A DNA stretch of 64,000 nucleotides from assembly GCA_030998225.1 (NCBI GenBank), contig JAPYXD010000715.1, positions 3,658,001 to 3,722,000 of the forward strand, in the 5' to 3' direction. The notes under the pieces were generated by a model that worked only from the letters and a program-made list of their open reading frames with translations, made no database searches and had not been told where the DNA came from. The translations under genes and the position numbers were made by a program. Numbering within the stretch: position 1 is the stretch's first letter; each line of letters starts with the position of its first letter. Of this stretch, positions 46,144-57,507 are shown one piece after another. Source of the DNA: Diplolepis rosae. Taxonomy: Eukaryota; Arthropoda; Insecta; Hymenoptera; Diplolepididae.

Positions 46144-47434
46144 CCAGGGGTGTTAGTTGAAGTTTGCCAGTTTTTTCAATAAAGGAAACACTTAATTCTC
46201 AATGGAATTTCAAAAAATTTTTGTTCAAAGTATTGACCATTAGATTCTACACATTTTGCCCATCTTTCAGGCAAATCATGGATACCATTCCAAAAAAACT
46301 TTTTCTCTTTCAAGGCAAACCAATCGACGAGCCATTTTTCGACTTCTTCAAAATTGGCGAAGCGCTGCTCTGCGAGTGAGTGTCCCATCGATGCGAAAAG
46401 GTGATAGTCGGACGGGGCGAGGTCTGGAGAGTACGGCGGGTGCGATAATATTTCCCAATTCAATGCTTTTAATGTGTTCTTCGCCACTTTAGCGGTATGA
46501 GACGGTGCGTTGTCATGTTGTAGGATAACTTTGCAATGTCTTCGGGCCCATTCCGGCCGTTTTACGATCAACAAATTGATAAATCAAAATTGATAATTAG
46601 TTGTCGGTAGCGATCCGTATTCACCGTCTCAGCAGGTTTTAATAACTCGAAGTACACCACACCACAGTGGTCCCACCAAACACAGAGTATTGTCTTACGG
46701 CCAAAGCGATTTGGCCTTGGAGTCGATGGGCCGACCTTACCAGGTGAAAGCAATGATTTTTTCCGCTTCGGGTTCTCGAAATAAATCTATTTTTCGTCCC
46801 CCGTGATAATTCGATGCAGAAAAGATTTGCTTTTGAACCGTTGAAGTAGCATTTCACAAATGGTTTTTCGATTTTCCATTTGTCTATCGTTCAGTTGGTG
46901 TGGTACCCATTTTCCATACTTTTGGATTTTCCCATGGCTTTTAAACGTTGGCAAATTGCTCCTCGGGACACATTTGGTGTTTGTGCCAATTGTTGTTGCG
47001 ATTGGGTTGGGTCTTCATCCAATAACGCCTGCAATTCCTCGTCTTCGAACTTTTTCGCTGCACCAGGATGTTCATTGTCTGTTAAATCGAAATCTCCACT
47101 TTTAAATTGACGAAACCATGTCTCACAAGTTCTAATCACTGGAGAATGTTCAGCATAAGTTTCTACCAGCAATCGATGAGCTTCAACTGCTTTTTTCATT
47201 TGATGAAATAAGAAGAGCAACGAATGCCGCAAATGCGATTTACTTGGAATGAAACTCGTCATATTCACTGAGGTAAACAACTATGATGTTATTATTTTGG
47301 CAGAATGTAATTGTGTATTTTTGAAGGCTGTTGTCCATAGAAAAATATGACATAGATGCCAAATCATAGAAATGTATACATATCTCTAGAGACATCTATG
47401 AGTAAAACCGGCAAATTTCAACAAACACCCCTGG
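46144..47434 (-). mobile_element. Mariner element, Mos1-like group, copy A
   Basis: TIRs ccaggggtgttagttgaagt and the inverted right end, flanked by TA (46,142-46,143 and 47,435-47,436); 1,291 bp. It is nearly identical to copy B at 57,909-59,129, in the same orientation, and lies within a gypsy fragment. Confidence 0.93.
46176..47280 (-). pseudogene. Mariner transposase copy A, frameshifted
   Basis: 46,891-47,280 encodes the N-terminal domains (FVPSK-like start, CETWFRQFKSGDFDLTDNEH, KFEDEELQALLDEDPTQSQQ) and ends at a stop after GYHTN. Middle frames (46,568-46,890) show RSGKNHCFHLVRS and a VWWDHCGVVYFELLK stretch. 46,176-46,574 carries VILQHDNAPSHTAKVAK (second catalytic aspartate) and PPYSPDLAPSDYHLFASM (third). 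All domains are present; several single-base shifts break the frame. It resembles Mos1 (mauritiana group) in its N-terminus. Confidence 0.9.
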
Positions 47435-47559
47435 TATACGGGCATGAATGTGTGGTTCCGGCCCACTCTTAAAGTGCGCATGCGTCACCGCCGTTGGGCG
47501 GCTATGTCACACTTTACGCTCGCTCTACATGCATGGAAGTCGCGTTTATCGTGCATCTT

Positions 47560-47732
47560 GGACAAATAAGGCGCTTGTAAAACTAAAAGAATTATTGTGC
47601 ACAACACCATTATTACAACCACCCGATATAAGCAAGCCATTCATTATAACGACAGATGCATCTGGCTATGCTGTCGGTGGAATTTTATCACAAGGTAAAA
47701 TTGAGAGCGATCTACCTGTTGCCTACATTTAA
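47560..47732 (+). pseudogene. Gypsy RNase H fragment
   Basis: The plus-strand frame carries LKELLCTTPLLQPPDISKPF, then IITTDASGYAVGGILSQGKI and DLPVAYI, the start of gypsy RNase H with its DAS motif. It stops 11 bp before the LTR at 47,743, so the LTR element probably inserted into it. Confidence 0.85.
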
Positions 47733-47742
47733 CGGATACATG

Positions 47743-48451
47743 TGTTACATCCCGGTAACATTAAATTTTTAACTTTCATTATTGCCCCTGTATATGAGCA
47801 ATACTTCATACATGGAAGTGAATAATTAGTTTATACTCTTTAATTATTATCAGTCTTATGATAATTACTACCTAGACCGGGTAACTATTCTACAGAGGTG
47901 AGTTAATGCACTACCTCCCATCGATAGGTCGGTTCAACGCTTGGTAACAAGTGATAAAGAAGAGTATCGCTCGGTCTATATGGTAATTACCCAGGCGGTA
48001 ATGAGTCAGTGAGTCACACCGTGCGTCGATAATATAGCAATGCGGCGCTAGTAACCTAGTGAGACGGAAACATGTAACTGGCATGGCACTTTTAACATTG
48101 ATTCATTATTGCCTTAATTAATAAGTACTATACCATCCTTGCTAGTTACTAAGCATAAAATTATTATTGATATTAATAATAAATTTAGTGTTTAAGTTTA
48201 AGATAAGTAAATATAAGTGTACTTAACCACACTGGTACTTATTCGTCAACTAGATATAAGCACAGGCAAAAGAAGGAAAAGAAGGGATGCAAAGCAAAGA
48301 TAAATTCACCCTTGATTGAGAAAGTAAGGCGGAAATTAGAGGGAGTCGCGAACTCTGCAACGAACGTGATTTCTATCACTTTTGCAATGAATGTGACTTC
48401 CATCACTTTTACAATGAACGTGAACAGTCGCCTTTTGCTCGGGACGTAACA
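47743..48451 (+). repeat. 5' LTR of the 15 kb LTR-bounded region
   Basis: It begins tgttacatccc and ends gggacgtaaca, an 11 bp inverted pair with one mismatch. It matches 63,101-63,616 except for about 90 bp at 47,840-47,928 missing there. Its last part holds 2.4 units of a 27 bp repeat (from 48,362). A tRNA primer site follows. Confidence 0.88.
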
Positions 48452-48458
48452 GCTGATT

Positions 48459-48472
48459 TGGTGGCAGCGGTG
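48459..48472 (+). promoter_or_regulatory. Probable primer binding site
   Basis: tggtggcagcggtg lies seven bases after the LTR end. Its position and TGG start fit a tRNA primer site of an insect LTR element; the tRNA is not identified. Confidence 0.55.
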
Positions 48473-49418
48473 TGAATGTCACTTTTGTTGTCACAATTGA
48501 TAATAATTTAAAAATTATTTAATTGAAGCTATTCAAAACTATATGTGCAATTATTTCGAATAAAAATTGTGCATAAATAAAAGCTTCGAAATTTAGAAAT
48601 TTTCAAAATTACAAAATTATAAGTTTAGTAGAAATAATTAGATAAGATATTTCTACTTGTCAAAATTTAAATATATGGAATTAAATCTTAAAATAAATTA
48701 TTTTATTTTAAGCGTTGGTATACTTTGCGTGTTCGCAAGCTCTGCCATCGTTAATAACATCATCAAATTACCCCGAATAAACCTTGCATGTATTCTTTGT
48801 AGCAAGATTCTGCAAGTGAAGGGTCTCAAAAAAATAGAAAAGTTAAAAACATCATTCATTGACTTAAATTCATTCAGAATTTTTTTACTTCAAGTTTACA
48901 CAGGAATTGTGCTTAAACATTATCTGAATAAACTTACGGTATTAAAGCATTGAATATTTAAATTTAAAATATTCAAATTATCCGAATTTCTGAAAGTACT
49001 AAAATTACACAAGGTTTTGAACTTGAGCCGGGCTTGTTTAATTTCGTACTACTGAAATTTCCAAATTGTTAACCAAGTTTGAATTCAAATTAAAAACAGA
49101 ACAAGAACAGGACACGAGAGTATAAGTCCTTTTTAGATTCGTTGAACGGTCACCATCGATTAGGATCGACTGGGTAAGGCAAAGTTCGAAGTGTTTGCAT
49201 TGTAATTGTTTATAACTTCCATTTTGACTTTGTTAACTAACAGAATATTTTTGATTGCAAAGATTGTCCAAGAGTCTGTGCTTGAGTCTAGCTTGTCCAA
49301 TCTTGCATCTCTAAAATTCTGTGACATTGAACAAATTTTTTTGTTTATTAACAATAAAAATTTTCTGTGATTTTAAAAATTAATTAAGGGTTTGTGCTTG
49401 AGTCTGACTTAATTAATT
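48473..49418 (+). other. Leader region of the LTR element, no supported gene
   Basis: AT-rich leader after the primer site. A 98-codon frame at 48,657-48,953 has a hydrophobic stretch but no recognisable features and is not supported as a gene. Confidence 0.4.
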
Positions 49419-49969
49419 TTATGTGCCATCGGCGCGCAAACTCGTTTTTTCGCTACAGTTAACAGTAGCGCAATGTAGTACATTTCGCCAGAAAGGAATG
49501 AAATGTAAAAACTGAACTGCGCATGCGCCCATAGCCATGAAACGAAGCTCAATCCTTCTTATTCTTCTTCTTCTTCGTACAGCGTTAGCATCTTACTGGC
49601 AAAGCCTTGTACAATTGAACTGCGCATGCGTCTACTAAAGTCCATTACTACTACACAAGATCGATAAAATCAAAATGGCCGGGACTAGTCGTGACATATC
49701 AAGTGTAATGACTAGCGCCGCAAACAACTACAATACTAGTTTAGATTCCAGTGTACGCATAAAAACTCGTATACGCACCGAAGTCACATGAAATAGAATA
49801 CGTGCCAATGCACACAATTCGGGTAATTCCGAGACTCGCGACAATGCTCGCAGGACTGATCGCGCTTCGGCTTCGTCTCGACTTTGCCTCGACTACGCCT
49901 TAGCTTCGATCTGCTGCGAGCATTGTCGCTCGTCCCGCAATGACCCTCATTCTGCGCCTGGGCACGTAA
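49419..49969 (-). mobile_element. 0.5-0.6 kb non-autonomous repeat, copy 3
   Basis: Reverse orientation relative to copies 1 and 2, with the same ends (ttatgtgcc ... ggcacgtaa). Its hairpin array has intermediate length (gcttcggcttcgtctcgact and following units). It is inserted in the leader of the LTR element, so it is younger than that element. Confidence 0.82.
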
Positions 49970-50805
49970 TGTACTATTGTATTACCGAAAACGCAAGTTG
50001 TTAATACACATAATCAAAGTATAAATTTCACTATTGCAAAAAATTTGCTAAGGAATTCGCGGTCGCGGCTGGCCTGACCCGCCTTATATCACTGAAAACA
50101 TATAATCCAAGGTTAAACGCTGCAGCGACTGCGCGCATCACAGCAAGAATTTACAATGCAGTAATAGCTAGGATAAATCATTGACAATAGTAATTCAAAA
50201 ATTAAAATTACCGCATTCATTTAGCAATAAACAAATACAGACAAATTAATAAACAAATTTAACAATAGGTAAAATTTTCTAAATAAACAATTAAAAATCA
50301 AATTCAAATTAACCACAATATTACAGTATATAAAAATAATTGATTCATAATAGTCTTTTTAAATTCATCACTTTGAACAGATTTTCATACAAAACGATAA
50401 AGGATCAATTTCAATATCACAACAGCTTATTCAAACTTTGAACCTTTTTACAGCTTCAAACCGCCAAAAATCGCGACCATACGGCCAGGGCAACAAAGAA
50501 AGAAGAAGTTAAGGTCTACAGAATAGTTTATCAAAATTTAAAAAATCAAAAAGGTTCTCAATTTCGCTCACAAAAGGAAAAAATTTAAGGACATTGATAT
50601 AAAGTATTATTTATCTTGACTCATTTAGCAGTTAATTGATCACTACCATTACAAAAACTGCATGGCACATTAAAACTCACACATAGTGTTTAAACACGAT
50701 TCAAACACTACAATCTCAGTCTATTCCGAATTATTAAAGAACAAAATAGGCGACTTTTTATATGATCCAAAATTGAGCATTAATTGAATCCAGAAAACAG
50801 AATTA
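49970..50805. other. AT-rich internal stretch of the LTR element
   Basis: No supported frame or repeat ends. Confidence 0.35.
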
Positions 50806-51009
50806 GCCTCCTTTGATAATATCAAACATCTCAAAATTTACATTATTCACAATGCCACCCTTACAACAAGTCGCGTAGTAAAAATTCCCATATTAAAGCA
50901 AGAAATCGAATTTAACGTTGTAAATCCAGAAATAGGCACAGGCATATCCGGAGTAATTGGAAAATCGTTTCCAACTCTTTTCAAAATAAATATTCCGGAC
51001 AAAGTGTAA
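50806..51009 (+). pseudogene. Errantivirus protease C-terminal remnant
   Basis: The plus-strand frame of 68 codons includes RVVKIPILKQEIEFNVVN followed by GISGVIGKSF, like the second half of the errantivirus protease domain ('..IP(I/L)...FhVv......GILG..F'). It lies upstream of the gag piece at 51,366, the reverse of normal order, so two elements or a rearrangement must be involved. Confidence 0.45.
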
Positions 51010-51365
51010 ATATTTCTTAGGAAATTACAATATTATAAATAACTATAATAAAATTTTTATGTAGGGCAACTTAATTCTGGAAGGACTTATTTCTAATTTC
51101 AAAAAATAATTTTGACATTACACTCCCAATTTGAATATCAAATAATAAACAAACAAAAAAAGAGAAAAGTGAGATAGCATCTATAAATCATTTTAAGAAT
51201 GAAACAGCAACAAATTTTTTTTTGAAAAACCTAATTCAGGATTTCTCGGGAAAGTCGGTTTTCTAGCAATAATCGAATTCAGGTATTAGATACTAAATTT
51301 ATAATAATTATTTTGCACATAATAAACGCTCAGAACTTCCGTTTTCTAGAAAAACTAGATTCTAG

Positions 51366-52320
51366 GAATTTTATTCAACTTTCCGAATAACTATAAAATC
51401 ATCACCCTACTAAAATCCGAGGCTCAAGCGGCGCTAGAAGATAAATATCAGCACGCGGAACAAATGTTACTACCCTTAAATGATTGCGCCTTAGAGGCTT
51501 TCATCCGAGGACTACAAGCGGAAAAGTGCGAATTTCTTTCCAAAGAAATAGCGTACTTAGGGCACATAATTACAGACAAAGGAGTAAGATCGAGGCTGTT
51601 CAAAATTTCCCCACACCAAACACACCAAGAAACATAAAACAATTCCTAGGACTAGCTGGATATTACAGAAGATTCATCAAGGACTTCTCAGCGAGAGCAA
51701 AGCCTCTATCAAAGTTATATAAAAAGGAAGTATTATTTGAATGGGGACCGGAGGAAGAGAAGAGCTTCAAGGATCTACGACAGGCTCTGTGTGAAAGCCC
51801 CATACTACAAAACCCTGATTTTGAAAAACCCTTTACAGTAACCACTGACGCATCAGATTATGCAATAGGAGCCGTTCTGAGCCAAGAAAAGGACGGAATG
51901 GATCTCCTTGTAGCATATATGTCAAAAGTGTTAGTTGGACCTGAGTTAAATAATAATTTTGGAATGGAATTTTGGAATGAAACCGCAAGGAATGCCTTGC
52001 GGTTCTTTACGCGGTACAGCAATTGCGACCCTATATTTATGGAAGAAAATATACCCTCATGAGCGACCATGAATCCCGCAGGTGCATAGATTCTGTAAAA
52101 GATCCAGGCCAAAAACTAATTTGCTGGAGACTAAAATTAAGAGAGTAGGAATATGAATTTAAATACAAACAAGGTAAATTAAATACTAATGCTGATGCCC
52201 TATCAAGAAATCCAATCGTAGAAAATTCTGACAAAGAAGGTGAAGAAGAAAAACAGCCTGCCATGTTGCTGCCAATGCTGACTAGGCAAGCTAATAAACG
52301 AGAGGATACAGCTCAAAACT
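51366..52320 (+). pseudogene. Errantivirus gag-RT-RNase H joined by deletion
   Basis: The frame at about 51,400-51,525 reads as the capsid end of Gag (YQHAEQMLLPLNDCALEAF, IRGLQAEK) and passes without interruption into KCEFLSKEIAYLGHIITDKG, the thumb region of RT. All of the Gag C-terminus, protease and RT catalytic core are missing. After one shift the RT connection (YYRRFIKDFSARAKPLSKLY) and RNase H (FTVTTDASDYAIGAVLSQE) continue to about 52,060. The RNase H end, NTNADALSRNP, follows at about 52,180-52,220 in another frame. The protein could not copy RNA. Confidence 0.88.
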
Positions 52321-52360
52321 AGGTTCGAGAACTGTAGAATCTGAAGCCAAGAATAAACCC

Positions 52361-53580
52361 GTGATTCAAACTAGAAAAGGACTTACTTCTAGGATTGCAA
52401 CCTCTAAACCATCTACTTCAAGACCACAGAAACCAATCCATGCTAGGTCCAAGTCCAGCGCATCAACATCAGCAGAGCTGGACAGAAGCACTATCACTAA
52501 ACGCCTTATTCGGCGACGGGTAGAGACTCAACGAGCTCAGAATCGACCAGATTATAAAGAAGATAGTAGTTCGGAAGAAACAGAAAGCGATCAAGAACCA
52601 CCCCCAATTCTCAGAAAAAGAAAAAGTGTACTGCCGAGCTTTAATCTGCCACCCGCAGCGTACCCATCGTCAAGAATACCAAAGAGTGCACCGGCAAAAG
52701 CAGCAGAGTGCTCAACTGAATTCTTCCCAGAAGATCAGGAAGAATTAACCCCTATGACAGAAAAGCAAGAAGCAGGACCCATTAAAATGGTGAGTCCGCC
52801 ACCCAGCGACAGCGATGACAGTACAACAGAAGAAGAGCAGGAAAAAGATAAGATAGAACAAGAAAAGGCTAATTCTACTAAGGAAAATATAGAAAAATCA
52901 TTTTCACGATTTGAACAATCCTTAGAGGCACATGAAGACTGGCTGGAGAAGCCCCGCTTCTTGAAGTCATAGCAGTTTCGGAAGGAGAAAATAATCAAGA
53001 GCTCCTTGATGCCATCGAAGAATTGGAACCTGAAAGCGAGACTGAATTTACGAACAGGATTGAATCAGATATAAAAATAGTTGAAGAATTACTAAAAGGG
53101 ACTCAGGAAAAAGGAAAGGTAATAAATTCCGAAAGTAAGGAAAATCTGGACCCCGGTATTTCATCTTCAGATGAAGAAGCCCCTACCAGAAATCTACACG
53201 CTCACACCAGAAGAAGCGTCACTTTCGACCCTGGAATAGCTTCAACCCCGGATGCTTTAGGGAAATATACCCCCTCAGCACTAAGAAAACCCAAAGCTAT
53301 TTTCACGACATTTCCAGAAAAACTTGATAACGACTTTAATTTCAATCTATCAACTGACAAAAATATTACTCGCAGAATGGGAATAAATATACCTACACAC
53401 TCAGACGAACTTACTACGGATACCACTAGTTTGCCGTCTGACCATTCGCGACCGTCAATCACTTGCATCCCTCCGGCACTGCCTAAGGCCTGTGAAATGT
53501 CCAGTAGAACGGAGACGCACAGTAGTAAAAACGCGCAGGTCAGACTAAGTAGCTTTCGAGAGAATCTCACTTATTTATAA
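52361..53580 (+). pseudogene. Long acidic, Ser/Glu-rich linker between RNase H and integrase
   Basis: Two open frames, 52,361-52,972 (203 codons) and 53,023-53,580 (185 codons), are separated by a single stop/shift around 52,972. They are rich in Ser, Glu, Lys and Pro with runs such as EDSSSEETESDQE and DSDDSTTEEEQEKDK, and predicted to be disordered. They lie exactly between the RNase H end (ADALSR) and the integrase zinc region. Linkers here are usually far shorter. The low density of stops over about 390 codons suggests recent coding. No catalytic motif is present. Confidence 0.7.
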
Positions 53581-53643
53581 AGTAACTATGTACATTTTCT
53601 ATCAGCTGACTGTCAGTTTGTCACCCCCGTAAGCCGACTACGT

Positions 53644-54325
53644 GTGGACTTGGGAGCAGTTGACCCCCAGGACCTGAAGGATAGGAAACCTAAAATAGGA
53701 GAAGTGCTAATCACTCCTCATAGACGTTTTAACATATATTCACTCATAGTTAAACAAAACCATTTTGAAGAGGTAAACGAAGAATACGTAAAAGTAGCCA
53801 TACATAATTTGAGAATAGCCTTAGAAAGAGAAAATATTTCGGAGTTTCGTATTTCAAAATATGGAGATATTAGTGACACATTACCAAAAGGAAAATTGCG
53901 CGAGTTACTAACTCAAGAATTCGTTAATTCCAAAATAGAAATAACGATATGTTATGGTAACGTAAATATACTCCCAGAGGAGTTACGTACTAAAATTATT
54001 TCCGAAAATCATGAAAGTAAAATTGGGGGCCACAAAGGGATAAATAGAACATATCGAAGAATTACAGAAAGATACATGTGACCAGGACTTAAAGATCAAA
54101 TCACTGAATTTGTCAGAAAATGTGACATTTGCCAAAAAAAAAAAAATTGTACGGACTAAAATTCACGAACCCATGTTAATCACTGATCCACCCCTCGACA
54201 CCTTCGATAAAGTATCCCTAGACACATTAGGAAAACTGCCTACCACCTCTGATGGCAATAAACATATTCTTCAGGGTATAGACCACAATCAAACGGATCC
54301 CTGGAAAGGAGCCATGCCGTATTGA
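53644..54325 (+). pseudogene. Errantivirus integrase, zinc domain and start of core
   Basis: 53,644-54,081 ends with ISENHESKIGGHKGINRTYR, the HH part of the zinc domain. After a stop the next frame begins with the CC part (KCDICQKKK, about 54,118) and continues to DTFDKVSLDTLGKLPTT with the first catalytic aspartate. At about 54,290 (GIDHNQTD) the core is cut: the second aspartate and the glutamate region are absent and the sequence resumes at SHAVLMDYI. Confidence 0.88.
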
Positions 54326-55071
54326 TGGATTACATAAGGACGTGCGCAGAAACCTACGACGATTGGGTCCAACTTCTACCCTTCGCGATTTTTGCATACA
54401 ACACCTCAATACATGAAGCCACTAAATTTACGCCCTTTGAAATAGTGTTTGGCAAAACCGCATGCACCCCCAGTTCATTTCCAGACCCCGAAAAATTATA
54501 AACCTACGGGACCTATCTGCAGGAATTAATATTAAGACTATCGGAAATTAAATTAATAGCAGCAAAAAATTTGATCACCGCGAAGGAACATTCAAAAGAA
54601 GATTATGATCAAAAGGTAAAGCCATTTTTAGGGAATGTAGGAGATCAGGTATACGTCAAAAGGGAAGCCAAAACACACGGAAAATTGGATAATAAATACC
54701 ACGGACCCTATACTCTTATAAAAATATTAGACAAAACAGCGCCATCTTGGAGCGTACAACACAAGGCCGCGAGAAAAATGTTACCGACCGTTGGAAAATT
54801 GTATTTTTTCAGCGAAGAGAAAAATACCTGTAATAGTATAGACGAAAAGTATCTAATTTCCTTGGACAACCCCGCGATTACATTAATCAAGTTGTACAAA
54901 TGGGAAACTTGCTGCGAGTATTGTTATTTGAGGGGCCATACTATGGAAAATTGTAAAAAACAAATTAAGAGGAACAAGCGGCTTCTCGACGAGCAGGAGC
55001 CAACAGAAGAAGACTTCTGGGGTCCTCCAGAAGGGGACGAAAATACAAATTTAATCTATCTCACGCCCTAG
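54310..55071 (+). pseudogene. Integrase C-terminal part with an added CCHC knuckle
   Basis: After the core deletion, LLPFAIFAYNTSIHEATKFT and PFEIVFGK follow, then (54,571 onwards, 166 codons) GDQVYVKREAKTHGKLDNKY and HGPYTLIKIL, the usual integrase tail. The frame then continues 100 more residues and contains CCEYCYLRGHTMENC, a perfect C-x2-C-x4-H-x4-C knuckle, and an acidic end. A knuckle after integrase is unusual, since this motif normally belongs to Gag. Confidence 0.85.
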
Positions 55072-55502
55072 AGAAGTCTTCCTTCAACATAAAAATTATA
55101 ATATATAACAATATAACTAGCACAAATCGCTAGGATACCCTTACTATGTATCGACAGATGCATTAACATTAATATTGTGACCATTACATATCGTCATTAT
55201 TATATTTCAATTTATAAAGTTTATAGGTCATAAGTTTAACCAATTTATAACAAATTATCACTGCTTATGATTCATATCACATACCGTTATTATCATATAT
55301 ATTCTTAGATACATATCATAATTAGGTTAAGTGTACACTACTATTATACACATATTGATTAAAAACCATGAAAGCACTGTAGCTTTATACAGAATCTGGT
55401 AAAATAGATTAGAAAAAGTTTAAATGTAAGACGTTCAATCAATAATTCAAATCCCAAAACACCTATAGTATTTTACAATATTTATGCATTTATATTGCAA
55501 CA
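55072..55502. other. Spacer between pol and env
   Basis: Very AT-rich and without frames. In errantiviruses env is made from a spliced RNA, so an acceptor before 55,503 would be expected; none stands out. Confidence 0.35.
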
Positions 55503-57460
55503 ATGATCTGTATAGGAATACTACTCATCATGGCAGGCACATCAGGAAAGCCACGGAACTATGAAGTCCAACCTTTCAATAACAATCCAGAACTATTCTA
55601 CGAAAAACTAGAAACTATCCGCACCACCCAGAACCATTGGAGGTTCGTTATATTCATGGACCCCCAAAAACTACAGGAACATCTTCAATTGGACAAAATG
55701 TAGTCAGAAATTCAAAAAATTTACAAAACATGCCCAAATCGCTTGAAAAGCACTAGTTGCAAGGATATGATAAAATTGGATCGCCTCAATGAAAAGCTAC
55801 ACCAACGCGATATTATAAATGAAAATTTAAGTGAAATACTGATGGAACTACACCAGGACATACCCCATGAAATAATCCCTCCAAGGACTATACATAGACG
55901 AAGAACACCTCTCGTAGGATTTATAGGCAGTATTCTTAGACCAGTAATAGGAGTAATGACTTCCGATGATGCAGAAGAATACAACGAAGCAATAGATGAC
56001 ATTTATGAAAAGCAAAATAACATCAGTAAAATAATTGGAAAACAAACCCACATAATAAAAGCAGAAGTAAATAATATTCATCAGGATTTAAGCAAGAAAA
56101 ATAAAAAAAAAATTCAAATCATTCAAAAAGAATTAAATGAAACCATTCACAAAATAGAATCGCAAGAACAATATTGGAATGACTACATGTATTAAAAAAA
56201 ATGATCCAATGGTCGACATATTTAGAACTAAAATTTGAACATTTACATGAAATAATAAAACAATTCTTTAAAATTACAGAATACGCACAAGAAAGCAAAT
56301 TATACCCTTCGAAAATTTCCAAAGCCCAACTACAAGAAGTAATCACCGAAATACACACTAAAATGGAAGACTACGAATTTCCGATTCCCACTTCACACAT
56401 TAGAGTGGAATTACTTTCACAAATTGGCAAAACGAACCTTAAAATTACTTCTGGAAAACTACTAATATCAGTAGACATTCCGTTGCTAGATAGAAAAGCA
56501 CTACAATTATATAAAATTCATCCATTTACAGTGTTCCAGAACATTTCAGGAAATTGTACAAGAGCCGTCTACATTTTACCAAGAAAACAATATATTGCGC
56601 TGACAGAAGACAAAAGAAAATTCTTTTCGGCAGATAAAGATTACTATGACACCTGCCAGAAAACAATCTTTCACGCAATTTGCACAAGCACCCAACCAAT
56701 ACACGAGACAGTCACAACTACGTCCTGCAAATCCCTAATGCTTACACGCCATTCAATGAAAATTTTACAGCAATGTGATGTAAAAATAAACACAAAAATT
56801 TCACTCTTTTGGAAGCATATTCCATCCTTAAACGCATGGGTATTTTCAACTAAAAAACCAGAGCCAATCAGCATCACCTGTAAAAAGGGAAAAACAGAAA
56901 AAGGACATATTACAAATTCAGGAATATTAAGATTAAGTGCAGGGTGTATTGCCAGAACGGAACACACAACTTTGATTGGAACCCAAATAAATGTAAACTC
57001 AGAAGAATTTATCTACAACCCAGGATTTTCATTGAGTATATCAGAAATTTCCTCAATAATTTATAAAATTATGCATATTCCTAGCATAAGATCATTTTTA
57101 TGGGAAATTGAAAAAGATGAAAAATTAAAAAATCTGCATACGGAAGAATCACTCTCTACCATAGAAGAACAACTTCTCGACACGGAAAGCAATCATTATA
57201 AACCTAAATTAACCCAAAAATATTGGTTAGGAGGGTCCAGTATCCTGACCTTATTAATAATAACAACTGCTATATACTTCACACAAGGAATAATCCGCAA
57301 AAACTGTAAAACCTGTAATAATAAAAATTTAAACATAAAAGAAAACCAAGAAGAAGTAGAACTACAACCCCTTTCGGTAGACAACCAAGCATACATAGAA
57401 GAAATTCACCCCCAACGAAGAGTATTAACAATCCCAACGACAAATGTTAGAATTGCATAA
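55503..57460 (+). pseudogene. Errantivirus env-like glycoprotein, in three frames
   Basis: Three consecutive frames (55,503-55,703; 55,743-56,195; 56,201-57,460 with 419 open codons) follow pol. The first starts with a short hydrophobic signal-like stretch. The second has a basic RRRTP site just before a glycine-rich hydrophobic stretch, the arrangement of a furin-type cleavage site and fusion peptide, followed by a long coiled-coil-like segment. The third is cysteine-containing ectodomain, with a membrane segment at about residues 345-367 and a cytoplasmic tail. This order matches env of insect errantiviruses (baculovirus F-like). A stop at 55,701 and a shift near 56,195 interrupt it, so it is not a working gene as it stands. 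Confidence 0.8.
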
Positions 57461-57493
57461 ACAAATGCAAGTCGTTGAGGACACCGACACTTT

Positions 57494-57507
57494 TAAGGAG
57501 GGAGGAC
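57494..57507 (+). promoter_or_regulatory. Polypurine tract of the inner errantivirus
   Basis: taaggagggaggac lies 34 bp after the env stop. The same tract precedes the LTR at 63,101, but here the following sequence is aagtaccc, not tgttacatccc. Confidence 0.65.

Noticed and set aside
48657..48953. 98-codon frame in the LTR leader with a hydrophobic start
   Set aside because: AT-driven composition and no recognisable motif; more likely leader sequence than a small gene.
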